Shown: positions 35,801-43,534, counted from the stretch's first letter. The stretch is 64,000 nt of DNA from a bacterium (GCA_025782575.1 JALGYY010000048.1:1-64000); one strand, 5' to 3'. Notes: generated from the letters alone by a model not told the origin. Numbers and translations are program-made.

Positions 35801-36143
35801 GATCATAGAAGACATTTCATACTACGTCGGCGTGAATGACACCGATGATAGCGCGCCGGCGGCGCGACTCGTTCTACACGAAAACGTGCCGAACCCGTTC
35901 AACCCGATGACCACAATCCGTTTCGATCTTCCGGCGGACGGAAAGGTCACACTCGCCGTGTACGATGTGAGCGGCCGGCTTGTACGCACCCTCGTAGGCG
36001 GGCAACCGCTCGACGCGGGGCACCACGATGTGACATGGGACGGGACCGATGACGGGGGCACCAAAACGGCATCGGGGATCTACTTCTACCGCCTCCAGCT
36101 CGCCGGCGAGTCGAGAACGCGGAAAATGGTGATGATCCGGTAA
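32883..36143 (+). CDS. secreted FG-GAP/ASPIC protein with type A sorting domain
   Basis: 1086 residues. Signal peptide (LAILTLVILLAAPVGA); two ~190-residue beta-rich pre-peptidase-like units (e.g. ATGPKDIIECWDVFLEAGV and TVPTDVVEIWDIYLKKNV); then about seven FG-GAP/VCBS repeats with calcium loops (DYDLDGDLDVYVTN, DFDNDGDPDLLVTT, DFDHDGDLDLYNVS); an ASPIC/UnbV domain (NRDGIGARVTVYS, VVVDWPRGARQTI); and a FlgD-like sorting domain (NPFNPMTTIRFDL, VYDVSGRLVRTL, SGIYFYRLQLAG). The calcium-loop propeller and sorting domain suggest a surface adhesin or matrix protein. AGGAGACAGG precedes the ATG. No enzyme motif is visible. Confidence 0.9.
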   Translation: MCRIPRSPLAILTLVILLAAPVGAESGAPARQKKEAPSRQAITLSPEEERAVEETARLKAERFRDGETVSPLIASKPTPLHPILTPIPGKKARFTVSAPSKNALACTYTGLTSGVVDTVISSPSYYIANQSVGYWTAAAIRSEPGDDWDIHMYTALGTAPACLDSLVAFSEISPGVDVVVADFNHMPVSARYLSALRFAGVETAPIEWEGGPDILTVDGGTVYRATGPKDIIECWDVFLEAGVEYGFKVSQAWPADLKLLLFRNPWAGPYHAGRTSAEIDSSTLSILHYTAPSDDWYCVVIVNENGLAGNYTLEVGSCSPPIALTSTLTQSLPNGIFHLSFDQQDPYWAAVVARPDVLGSDLVLRRYTTGSGASWPVCYTSETGISMGYTYESHSINMIVADFNSGGDTLGAYPMTLTPWSPDTSGASIEWDAGADLIFANGAPIAGATVPTDVVEIWDIYLKKNVPYQFYVTTSGSAEMMSLLFSRPELGPVVTTLAWPTDIGACRSFVGLSTGYHGLAMINFNGGTASYQFAVSEQFVDEADALFRDQASDGRGFGWSDYDLDGDLDVYVTNYGDPDRLLENDGAGVFTDITAPPLGNAGPSLHPVWGDFDNDGDPDLLVTTNNGPLSLYRNEGGGVFSDITSSPLSLPYTGTQASWIDFDNDGFLDISLANGLTAKLFGGAGDGTFADATPAIVETTTAERHVWGDFDHDGDLDLYNVSYSANHLLRNEGNGLFSDVTTPPLDDARVGYDGAWSDFDLDGDLDLVVVNENADNLLFRNEGGGSFADVSTLLPSDTLATRGVMWGDYDNNGYPDLFMTTFIGPNKLLAGLLGEFSERAATEVIVSDASVGSAWVDYDSDGDLDLSVINLPAFGSGENQQIRNDLCTTNGWLKVDLTGILSNRDGIGARVTVYSFGEAYIREITGKSASYGSGPLIAQFGLPYSDLIDSVVVDWPRGARQTIVAPGAWQTIEIIEDISYYVGVNDTDDSAPAARLVLHENVPNPFNPMTTIRFDLPADGKVTLAVYDVSGRLVRTLVGGQPLDAGHHDVTWDGTDDGGTKTASGIYFYRLQLAGESRTRKMVMIR

Positions 36144-36161
36144 GCTTTGACCGGCATGTGT

Positions 36162-36704
36162 TCAGGCCTCGGCGATTCCTTCAATGGCTTGTTTCCTTTG
36201 CTCCTCGCTTTCAGCGCTGAGTGCCATTAACAACCTCATCTGCTCCAAGGCTCTGGCGTGGTTAGTCTTCGCATTGTCGATACTCTGATCAGCCAGCTCA
36301 AACAATACATCGAATGCCTCCATCGCCAACCCCGCCTTTTTGAACAGGTCGAATATCTGAGGAAATTCCTTACGATGCGGATATACTGCCTGGGCGGCCT
36401 CCCGCAGATTCCTTGATAGATCAAGGGACTCGCTCTGAGTTTCCGCCCGATTTACAAATTGGCCGGCAAGGCCGGTGATCTTTTCGGCAAGCTCGGGCTG
36501 TTGTGAACGGAGTCGGGTCAATTGCTCTCCGAGCCCTCCCTTAGACGCACCTGCACCGATCTTTGCGGCGAGGCGGCCGGCCAGTTTCCCGGCGGCGTCG
36601 GCCATGTCAGCAGGTCCTGACCCCCCTTTTCCTGCCGGCACAGGCGCCAAGCCAGTTGCTCCCGGGGCCGGGGGGGGAATATTTCTATTACCTGGGATCT
36701 TCAT
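36162..36704 (-). CDS. helical protein with MKIP/Pro-rich leader, unknown
   Basis: 180 residues, no signal peptide. The N-terminus MKIPGNRNIPPPAPG is Pro/Gly/Ala-rich and disordered; residues ~35-180 are helical (DMADAAGKLAGRLAAKIG, LAEKITGLAGQFVNRAETQ, FPQIFDLFKKAGLAMEAFDV, NHARALEQMRLLMALSAE). The leader resembles that of the gene at 57304-58134 (MKIPNDPQKPPIQP), and both have GGAGG close to the start. The design, an unstructured start plus a coiled helical body, is like substrates of specialised secretion (for example type III), but no secretion genes are here and no family is recognised. Confidence 0.65.
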   Translation of the reverse strand: MKIPGNRNIPPPAPGATGLAPVPAGKGGSGPADMADAAGKLAGRLAAKIGAGASKGGLGEQLTRLRSQQPELAEKITGLAGQFVNRAETQSESLDLSRNLREAAQAVYPHRKEFPQIFDLFKKAGLAMEAFDVLFELADQSIDNAKTNHARALEQMRLLMALSAESEEQRKQAIEGIAEA

Positions 36705-36859
36705 GGCTTTCCTCCATTTGTGAGGTGTAAATATTCGTGTCTCTGACTAGGTAGTTTGGGCAGGGGTGGAAATCTCCCGCGCACCGCCTAATTCGAGAAC
36801 AACCACTTCGAAGGATGAGCCGATCCCCGGGATCGCCGGGCGGGATGTGGGCTACCTAC

Positions 36860-37213
36860 TTAGCTCCCTGCCTTCTTATCGTAGATTCGGTCAGTTCCGT
36901 AAGCAGAAATGAAATCATTCCGGTGAAGCCCCTTGATCTTGTGCGTCCACCAGGTAACCGTCACTCGGCCCCATTCAGTGAGAAGTGCTGGATGGTGCCC
37001 AGCCTCTTCTGCGAGTTCTCCGACGCGATTGGTAAACCCGAGTGCGTCTACGAAATTCTGAAACACGAACACTCGCTCAAGCCTGGGGATGTTCTCCCTT
37101 TCTACCAGTTTCCAGTCGGATACCTGCGGATGAAAGTGAGCGATCTCCGCATCTGTCACTTGGGGGGCACCAACCCGGCACGCCTCACATTTCAATTTCT
37201 TCAGCTCATCCAT
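36860..37213 (-). CDS. phhB: pterin-4a-carbinolamine dehydratase
   Basis: A 117-residue enzyme with the PCD/DCoH signature: [20 protein letters not shown] followed by [20 protein letters not shown] (the [ED]-x(3)-H-H-P motif and the WWTH strand) and [11 protein letters not shown]. It dehydrates 4a-hydroxytetrahydrobiopterin to recycle pterin after aromatic amino acid hydroxylation. An N-terminal CEAC pair is an addition seen in some bacterial members. AAAGGA lies 8 nt before the ATG, and an extended -10 promoter is 33 nt upstream of it. No hydroxylase gene is near, as is common for free-standing PCDs, some of which have a Moco-related or salvage role. Confidence 0.88.
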   Translation of the reverse strand: MDELKKLKCEACRVGAPQVTDAEIAHFHPQVSDWKLVERENIPRLERVFVFQNFVDALGFTNRVGELAEEAGHHPALLTEWGRVTVTWWTHKIKGLHRNDFISAYGTDRIYDKKAGS

Positions 37214-37252
37214 CGGTTCATCCTTTCTCCAGGGGTGGGGTTTCTATTGAGC

Positions 37253-37261
37253 ATTATAACA
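37253..37261 (-). promoter_or_regulatory. extended -10 promoter (TGTTATAAT) for phhB
   Basis: Minus-strand TGT plus perfect TATAAT; start site predicted near 37246, leaving a 33-nt leader that contains the phhB ribosome site. Confidence 0.5.
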
Positions 37262-37394
37262 GCAGAGACGCAGCCCTTCGGCGGAATACTGGGAGAAAGA
37301 GACGGGTCCGCAGCATGATACAAGCCAGGCGGGAGGGAGGACCAAAACTCGGGAGGCTGGGTGTTCATACATAGACTCGCGCAGAGCATGGGGG

Positions 37395-37880
37395 ACATTC
37401 CTGGCTGCAGTCTCGCAGGCTGCATTTACCTATACACCGACCCTGTCCTCTCATACGTTCGAGGACCTGCGCTCTACCGGCAACCTGAAGCTCATTCGCG
37501 ATCCGGATATCAAACATGCGTTAGAAGAATACTACGAAAACGACCAGAGCCAGCGGCAGTTCATCTCCCTGAATCTCATGATCGAGTTTCGGTACTTTGA
37601 ACTGTCAGCCAATATTGTAACTCTTGAACTTTACAAGTTCGTGCAGGATCGCTGATTCGTGGTGAACCCGAGCAATATTCAGGAGGTGCGGGATGCACGT
37701 CCGGATGAGGCGGGCGTAAGGTCGGCGGCCGATCGATTGAGCAAGAAGGGAATTGCTGGCATGGCTCCCGAAAGTACGTGGTCTGCAATTCGATCAAATT
37801 CAGGCACATACCTGGCGTCGGGAAATGCGCGTTCTCTTTTAAGCGCGCTCCAGGCATATAAAGCCGGATTCAGCGAGTAG
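37395..37880 (+). pseudogene. broken DUF6090-like gene
   Basis: One reading frame gives coherent protein without any usable start: FLAAVSQAAFTYTPTLSSH, then FEDLRSTGNLKLIRDPDIKH, ALEEYYENDQSQRQFISLN and LELYKFVQDR. It then meets a TGA (37653-37655) and continues in the same frame with NPSNIQEVRDARPDEAGV to the end LLSALQAYKAGFSE at 37880. The segment FEDLRSTGNLKLIR matches the core of DUF6090-type membrane-linked proteins, whose N-terminal membrane helix is missing here. So the gene has lost its 5' third and carries a nonsense codon. Family assignment is from memory of the core motif and is moderate. Confidence 0.6.
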
Positions 37881-37949
37881 TTCGTTCCTGTCTCAAGGCC
37901 ACTAATCTCGCATTGGCTCCCAGGACAGGGGTGTGTGAAGGATACAAAT

Positions 37950-37983
37950 CAGGGTCCACACTCAACTAAGAGTGTGGACCCTG
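37950..37983 (-). terminator. perfect 14-bp hairpin terminator
   Basis: CAGGGTCCACACTC, a 6-nt loop, GAGTGTGGACCCTG, located 29 bp after the stop of the minus-strand CTQG-type gene and followed on that strand by ATTTGTAT. Probably ends that transcript; it would also stop read-through from the broken gene on the other strand. Confidence 0.7.
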
Positions 37984-38012
37984 CGTCGTTCCAGGCATTG
38001 ACGTGCAATATT

Positions 38013-38936
38013 CTAGCGGAACAGCTCCTTCAAGGACCCCCAGGTACTTGATTCGGTTGCTGTCGGCTCACAGTCCGTGCCGAGTATCCCATTGTTGAAG
38101 TCATCCAAAATCTCTGCCGTCGCACTCGTAGTTGAAGCCAATACGGAACCGCCACCCACCGGCGGAATCACCAAAGCCCCGATCAAAGCATCGGCGTCAG
38201 CAACAGCAGTCCCAAGCGGCGCGGGGACCGCGCCCAGCGCGAGGTTTAACTTCGCCGGGATGAGCTGGTGAGCCAGAATGAGGAGGCCGTTCCCCCCCGC
38301 CGGCTGATTCAGAATGCTGAGCAGCTCTGCCTGATCATAATTGACAGATCCCAGCGTCAGATTGAAAAGTGGCCAGTCTGCCGGGTGATTCTTCCAGAAG
38401 CCCTGTGTAAAATGGCACTCATCTCCGAAGGTAGTTGTGCTCAACAGGTTCGCGCTATTCACACTCTGCTCCCACGCACCTCCGTCTCCATTAGCGAAGA
38501 CACAAAATACATAGCTCGTGTTTGTCTCGAGCTCATTCCAATCGGTTGCCACTACCCCGGTTTCATCGAACAGATCACCCATCTGAATGTTAATCGACTC
38601 GTTCGATCCCAGTTGGAAGCTAGCCGGCATTCCTGCGTAGGTATTTAGAGTCGGGGTGCCTGTAAAATTAGCCTCACTCACTGCAGATGTCAACGTGGAT
38701 GGCCAGGTGCTACCGTTGAGGACAAAAGTGGCTTCCGTCACCCACCATATTGTAAAACCGGCCGGCGCACCGGTGGCCCCTGCAGTTATGGTCATTTCGA
38801 GCTTAGCGTGCCCGGCTTCCATGAAAGTCAGAGTGGGTGAGTCGAGTTGGGTCGCGAGCGCCCTCTGCGAAAACCCGGAAATTACCAGGCAAAGCAAGAT
38901 TAGCGTGATTGTGGATTTTGATAGCCATTGGTTCAC
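38013..38936 (-). CDS. secreted protein with WG-tail
   Basis: 307 residues: signal peptide (TITLILLCLVISGFSQRALA), a beta domain (TLTFMEAGHAKLEMTITAG), then the segment ECHFTQGFWKNHPADWP with LTLGSVNYDQAELLSILNQP and LILAHQLIPAKLNLALG. This Cys-TQG(F/Y)WKNH domain is common in secreted proteins of Eisenbacteria-like and related genomes. It ends TESSTWGSLKELFR, a tail shared with the broken beta-helix protein and a fossil at 51745. GTG 38936 has GGAGGAGA 5-8 nt upstream; the longer frame to 39071 runs into the promoter. Function unknown. Confidence 0.78.
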   Translation of the reverse strand: MNQWLSKSTITLILLCLVISGFSQRALATQLDSPTLTFMEAGHAKLEMTITAGATGAPAGFTIWWVTEATFVLNGSTWPSTLTSAVSEANFTGTPTLNTYAGMPASFQLGSNESINIQMGDLFDETGVVATDWNELETNTSYVFCVFANGDGGAWEQSVNSANLLSTTTFGDECHFTQGFWKNHPADWPLFNLTLGSVNYDQAELLSILNQPAGGNGLLILAHQLIPAKLNLALGAVPAPLGTAVADADALIGALVIPPVGGGSVLASTTSATAEILDDFNNGILGTDCEPTATESSTWGSLKELFR

Positions 38937-39042
38937 CTGACTCTCCTCCTGTTTCTCGTCCTGTATAGGGTAGACGGCATTAAGCTGTTCGTTATGTTCA
39001 ACCAAGATGAGTCGTGAATAAAAGCTTCTTTTACAACTGCGT

Positions 39043-39071
39043 ACTATATCACGCCACTTGCCATATTTCAA
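39043..39071 (-). promoter_or_regulatory. promoter TTGAAA-17-TATAGT
   Basis: Minus strand: -35 TTGAAA (39071-39066), 17-bp spacer, -10 TATAGT (39048-39043). Start site predicted near 39036, 100 nt before GTG 38936. The -10 is identical to that of the nap and MarR promoters. Confidence 0.5.
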
Positions 39072-39385
39072 CCACTAACTATGTCAAATACATGGAGAAA
39101 CGCCAGCAAGGATCTCAGCTCCTCCCGGGAAATCGACTGTGTAATTATTCCAGGAGATACCTGAGAACTGTATCTCCGGCGGTCCTTAGACCGAACAACC
39201 AGGCCCCCAAGGTCCGCTTTTGCTTCTCCGGACCGTTCCCGGCTGCCTACATCGGTTTTCAGGGTTCGCCAATATAGTAGAGTACTGGATTGATAATCAT
39301 CTAAATAATAAAATTTCGTCAGATTGGCTCAGAATGTCATCCAGTTTCAAGGATCGCTGGCCTTATTGCCGGCCCAGGAGGGGAA
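39072..39385. other. 314-bp divergent intergenic region
   Basis: AT-richer than its surroundings, especially 39275-39330. It carries upstream signals for the gene at 39386, but I find no convincing -35/-10 pair on the plus strand and no coding sequence. Confidence 0.4.
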
Positions 39386-40179
39386 ATGAAAAAGTTGCTA
39401 TCGGTTGCCGCATTCACCTGTCTGACCATTGCCTGCTTTCAACTCGCACTGATCGGCACGGCTAGGGCTGACGTGGTCATCATGATTATCGACGATTTTC
39501 AAGCGGGGACTATCAGCTCGGTCGGGAGGGTACCTCGACTCCCTACACAGTGTCCGACACACAATTCGACGGAACGGGAACACACATCATTGGCGGACAG
39601 CGCGACGTCACCTTTCAGAAGATCACCGGTTCCTCCACGCAACCCTATGCCAACGTTTTGTCCACCGTCACATATTTAGGATACACGGGCATTAGCACTT
39701 ACAACTCCTTCTTCAATTGCAATGCTGTTTGGACGACGACGTGTGGCCTCGCGGGAGATCTCAACGCGGATCTTACGGCAGGTGGCACGGCTGATCGCAT
39801 AAGCCTGGTGATAGACGGGGATCAGGATGATAGCGTTCCGGTGCGGCCGATACCTCTTACAATTACAGTGATCAGCGGAACAGGTACCGCCGCGGTCACG
39901 AAGGATCTGGTGAACTACGGGATCCATTCTTTCCTGTATACCGAGTTTGCATGTGTGGATTTCGCCGACGTTGATCGCCTGGTCTTCGAAATCGAACAGG
40001 ATAGTCAGATCAACGACGCGATCGATTTCGCCTTGTTACTTACACGGTCGATTCACGTCCACCTTACCCGACATGGCCTATCGGCAATCGAGACGATTCC
40101 TGCTGGAAGACTTCCTATATTATGCCGAGTCGCGGACTTAGTGGAGCAGCATAGTCCGGTCACGCAGAGATCTTTTTGA
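39386..40179 (+). pseudogene. frameshifted secreted protein
   Basis: The gene starts well: AGGAGGGG ribosome site, ATG 39386 and signal peptide MKKLLSVAAFTCLTIACFQL. After MIIDDFQAG the frame is lost. Adding one G to the GGGG run at 39505-39508 joins it to DYQLGREGTSTPYTVSDTQF, HIIGGQRDVTFQKITGSSTQ, DGDQDDSVPVRPIPLTITV and FADVDRLVFEIEQDSQINDA. The restored protein is a beta-rich secreted protein of a type (DDFQxG...IGGQRD) seen in many copies in FCB-like and cyanobacterial genomes; no function known. The last ~45 residues also look out of frame. A WG-like tail (AESRT-stop-WSSIV) appears in another frame at 40124-40156, so the 3' end may be damaged too. Confidence 0.6.
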
Positions 40180-40201
40180 CTGTCTTATCGCCCGATCATT
40201 C

Positions 40202-40230
40202 TTGACACCTTATCAAAGTGAGTTTACCAT
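40202..40230 (+). promoter_or_regulatory. promoter TTGACA-17-TACCAT, near-leaderless
   Basis: Perfect -35 TTGACA at 40202-40207, 17-bp spacer, -10 TACCAT at 40225-40230. The ATG of the next gene begins 10 nt after the -10, so the transcript would start within about three bases of the start codon. Confidence 0.45.
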
Positions 40231-40239
40231 AGACATATC

Positions 40240-41724
40240 ATGGTTCCAGCCCTCAAGTCGACCTGTCGTAGTGGCGAAGGTGAGAGAGCTGCGCCGAATT
40301 TGCCGCGATACTTCCCATTCGTGGTAGTCGCAATAGCGGTCCTCGCTTTGGTCAACACCCTGCCTCCGCTTCCGTCCTGGTTCGTTGGGTCCGATGTCTT
40401 TCCCATTCTCGCCACGAGCACCTATAGCAATGCGAGCGAGTTTTTCGATGTCATCAAGACCAGTCTTATGCCGGGCTACTTCAAGGCCGGTTTCTATCGG
40501 CCCGTGAGCAGCGCTATCTGGGGCGCTGAATATGCGGTGTGGGGGCTGAACCCCCGTCCTTATATTGCGGTGAACGTAGTCGCGCACATGTTGAACGTGA
40601 TCCTTCTGATCCCGCTTGCACTCGTGCTATTCGGTCGCCATCGTCCGTGGATCGGTCCGGTCGCTGCGACGATCTTCGCCTTTCTGCCATTCTCCGCTGA
40701 CAACGTTCCTGTTATCTCTCGTACTCCCGATATTCTCTCGGGCACGCTGATTCTCGCCGTCTGTGCAATCCACTTCGCCCCCCGTTCAGGCCGGAAGGCA
40801 ATGTGGGTCTCCTGCCTGCTTACGCTGTTCGCTTTCGGTATTAAGGAAACGGCGTTCATAATTCCTCCTCTGATCACTCTCGGTCATCTGTCGACAGCCG
40901 AAGGGGGCGTGCGTGCCGCAATCAGGAAGTCATGGCCGTTCTGGCTCATTCTTTTCCTCTTCATGATTCTGCGGTTCCTGGTGTTGGGCGGAATGGGAGG
41001 TTATCCCGAAGAGTCCGGCCGGCGCGACCCGCTCCATCGGATTCCTGTCGAATTTCTATCGACACTTCTACTCCCCTTCGGATTCTTGAAAACCTGGAAG
41101 TGCGAGAGTGTCAGCTCCTTCACACTTCGACTAGCGGTTAGTTTGATTCTATTCGAGCTGTACTCTCTGTCTGTTCGGTTCTCAGACCGGCGGCGCACAC
41201 CATCTCCGGCACACCCTCCACTTCATATGAGTGCCGTACGATTTTTGCTCGGATGGATCGCCCTGCTCCTCCTTCTCTACCTGGGCTCTCATCGCTTTGA
41301 GCGAAGATACGCCTATCTGGCCGCCATGCCGGGGACCCTGCTTATCGGTACCCTCCTTCTGTACGGCGTTCGCCGTCGGAAGGGGAGGCTGATCGCCCAT
41401 GTCGCGATGCTGCTCGTCTCCTGGAATTTCACGTTTGCCCCTCTTTTTGGCGGATATGATGAATGGAAGGACGGCGCCGATCTTGCAAGCCGATACGTTC
41501 AAGAGGTGGAAAAGACCATAATTGGCTCTTCACCAGACCGGAAGGTTTTCGGGTTGGTCGAGTGCCCCCAGACCATCTCGTACAGGAATCGTGTTCCCTA
41601 TATTTCAGACGTATTTCTGCTCGGGAGAAGATCGCTTCGGGCCTATTTCTCTCTTCGATTCCCTGATCGAACGCTGAAATTTGTGGTCCGGCCGATGGCG
41701 ATCACCGAGCCACCGGAGGGATGA
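40240..41724 (+). CDS. polytopic membrane protein, GT-C glycosyltransferase-like
   Basis: 494 residues with about ten membrane helices (FVVVAIAVLALVNTL, MLNVILLIPLALVLF, GTLILAVCAIHFA, FWLILFLFMILRFLVLG, FLLGWIALLLLLYLG). An early acidic/aromatic loop (SYSNAS-like TYSNASEFFDV, then FYRPVSSAIWGAEYAVWGLN) and YIAVNVVAHMLNVILL resemble the PMT/TMTC-type integral membrane glycosyltransferases, which use lipid-linked sugars on the periplasmic side. No single catalytic motif is decisive. The ATG at 40240 has no Shine-Dalgarno and sits right after a promoter, so it may be translated leaderlessly. Confidence 0.6.
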   Translation: MVPALKSTCRSGEGERAAPNLPRYFPFVVVAIAVLALVNTLPPLPSWFVGSDVFPILATSTYSNASEFFDVIKTSLMPGYFKAGFYRPVSSAIWGAEYAVWGLNPRPYIAVNVVAHMLNVILLIPLALVLFGRHRPWIGPVAATIFAFLPFSADNVPVISRTPDILSGTLILAVCAIHFAPRSGRKAMWVSCLLTLFAFGIKETAFIIPPLITLGHLSTAEGGVRAAIRKSWPFWLILFLFMILRFLVLGGMGGYPEESGRRDPLHRIPVEFLSTLLLPFGFLKTWKCESVSSFTLRLAVSLILFELYSLSVRFSDRRRTPSPAHPPLHMSAVRFLLGWIALLLLLYLGSHRFERRYAYLAAMPGTLLIGTLLLYGVRRRKGRLIAHVAMLLVSWNFTFAPLFGGYDEWKDGADLASRYVQEVEKTIIGSSPDRKVFGLVECPQTISYRNRVPYISDVFLLGRRSLRAYFSLRFPDRTLKFVVRPMAITEPPEG

Positions 41725-41833
41725 GCTACCTATGGCTCTTAGAAACTCGCCCGGGTTCCCCGCTTGAGCAGTCTAACCACACAGTATGGTGCCGCCTCTA
41801 TGAAAACGGAGTTTGTCGTCGGCGCGGTATCGG

Positions 41834-42560
41834 CTAATTCCCCTTCTTTCTTCCGATCGGAAGGATCATCGGGACCCGCCTCCGGTACTGCTCGTATCTC
41901 TCTCCGTGCAACGCCACCAGATCCGTTTCCTCGAACCGCGTGCCCATGAGAATGTAAGCCGTCGTAGTAGCGACGAACAGGAAATGGCCCCAGGTCATGT
42001 GAGGCGTTGCCCAGAACGCGATGATGAAACCGAGCATGATCGGGTGTCGAACGTGCTTGTAGAGACTCGTCTCTCGGAATTTCGGCTTCGTGTATGTTCC
42101 GGAAGCGAAGGAAAACCTGGCGCAGTCCGAAGAGGTCGAAGTGGTCGATCAAGAAGGTCGATAGAAGTACGAGCAACCAGCCCGCTACAAATACCACCCA
42201 CAGGACCATCGCCAATGTGCCCGAGAGGTTCCAGACATCACCGCCGATCGGCTGCCACTCCCAGAAAATCAGCAACAGAATCAAGCTGGTTAAGAGTACA
42301 AAGGTGCTTCTCTCGACCGACTTGGAAATGACTTTCGTCCATGCGGCCTTGAATCCCGGCCGAGCCATGATGGTGTGCTGCACCGTGAAGATCGAGAGCC
42401 GTACGAGGTTTGTGATGATTGCCGCGCCGACTGCTCCGGCCGTCCCGCTGTCGACCCCCTTGGGCACAAGAAAATTGCCCATAAAGCCGATCGCGTACAG
42501 GAACGACACCAGAAAGACGACGTAAGAGATGAGACCATACATGAGTGGGAGAAAACCCAA
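41834..42560 (-). pseudogene. mddA: methanethiol S-methyltransferase MddA, frameshifted
   Basis: N-terminal half: YGLISYVVFLVSFLYAIGFM, GNFLVPKGVDSG, VQHTIMARPGFKAAWTKVI, VERSTFVLLTSLILLLIFW, FLIDHFDLFGLRQVFLRFR, all MddA-like. The C-terminal half, YTKPKFRETSLYKHVRHPIM followed by LGFIIAFWATPHMTWGHFLF and EETDLVALHGERYEQYRRRV, lies one frame over. Removing one base of the GG pair at 42100-42101 (CC on the plus strand) restores a ~242-residue protein. MddA methylates methanethiol to dimethyl sulfide in the membrane, in the isoprenylcysteine methyltransferase/NnrU superfamily. Start TTG 42560 has GGGGAGG 5 nt upstream. One indel only, so sequencing error is possible. Confidence 0.78.
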
Positions 42561-42660
42561 TGATTCCTCCCCGTTCTGCACCTGATGGTGCGTAATCGCC
42601 AGGCCATCCACGGCCTTCGTTTAAATAATCACTCTCTCCACCGTGGCCCGTCAAGAACTC

Positions 42661-43356
42661 TCAGTTGCAGGGCAGACTGCAATTGGCAAATGGTATTGCG
42701 GAGCCGATACAGCTATGACCGCCACTAAGATGGGGCAGGTATTGAAATGTGTCGAAGAAGTTCACGACACCATCGCAATTGAAGTCCGCACAATAGCCGA
42801 ACCCACTGGAGAGCTGCGGCAGGTATTTGAATGTGTCGAAGAAGTTCACCATGCCGTCGCCGGTAAAATCGGGCGATTTAATACAGAAATCACGTACACC
42901 CTGGCAGATCACTGTAGGGTTTCCACAAAGGGATACGACTGTCCAACTCATCGAGATACATCCGCAGCCGCCGCCACTGAACTTGATCCTCGCCTCGCCG
43001 ACCGCGTCTGTGGTCGTGAAAATCACAAAGGATCCGGGCCCTGCGTTCGTATTGCATAGCCAGATGTTCGAAGGGCCGATGGTCGTATTCGGCAGACCGG
43101 TGAAATTGACACGAACCTCTAGTGTGCAATTGGTGCACGGAATGCCGGCTGCGCCGATTGCAAGAATGCGAAGCTCGATCAGGGATAAGTCGCCGGCAGG
43201 ACACCAGACGAGGGTGGGAGGAATGACTGTCGGGCAAACGTCGTTGTCGATGATGGTTGCGGAGCAGATCGACGTCGCGGCGGCGGGTGGACACTGCGCA
43301 AGAACGACGGCGGGGAGCAAGAGAATGATCGCTACGAGAAAAGTCAATCGTTGCAC
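42661..43356 (-). CDS. secreted dockerin-type protein
   Basis: 231 residues: signal peptide (LTFLVAIILLLPAVVLAQ), a Cys-rich beta domain (LEVRVNFTGLPNTTIG, GEARIKFSGGGCGC) and a C-terminal dockerin-like pair of calcium loops, PDFTGDGMVNFFDTFKYLP and ADFNCDGVVNFFDTFQYLP, each followed by a helix. Dockerins bind cohesins on scaffoldins or the cell surface; no cohesin is seen here. GTG 43356 has GGAGG 5 nt upstream. The domain with many cysteine pairs suggests an oxidising extracellular location. Confidence 0.8.
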   Translation of the reverse strand: MQRLTFLVAIILLLPAVVLAQCPPAAATSICSATIIDNDVCPTVIPPTLVWCPAGDLSLIELRILAIGAAGIPCTNCTLEVRVNFTGLPNTTIGPSNIWLCNTNAGPGSFVIFTTTDAVGEARIKFSGGGCGCISMSWTVVSLCGNPTVICQGVRDFCIKSPDFTGDGMVNFFDTFKYLPQLSSGFGYCADFNCDGVVNFFDTFQYLPHLSGGHSCIGSAIPFANCSLPCN

Positions 43357-43534
43357 GGGGACCTCCTTAGGAATCTGTCCAAGGACGGGTAAGTGGTGGC
43401 GTATCGAATAGTAACACTTAGACATGCCGTACCGCAAGAAACCTTCTCTTCATTGCTGTATCCGATCGGGTAGGGGCTTTACTTCTTCGGGACGGTTCAT
43501 TCGGCGCCACCCTTCATTTTCAATTCTGATCGAA

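Noticed and set aside
37653-37655. Selenocysteine at the TGA of the DUF6090-like gene
   Set aside because: The gene also lacks its 5' end and start, the residue position is not redox-type, and I see no SECIS-like hairpin right after the codon.
40124-40156. Fourth WG tail in the frameshifted secreted gene
   Set aside because: AESRT-stop-WSSIV resembles the tail but has a stop before W, Ser for Gly, and no proper ending, so it was not counted as an example.
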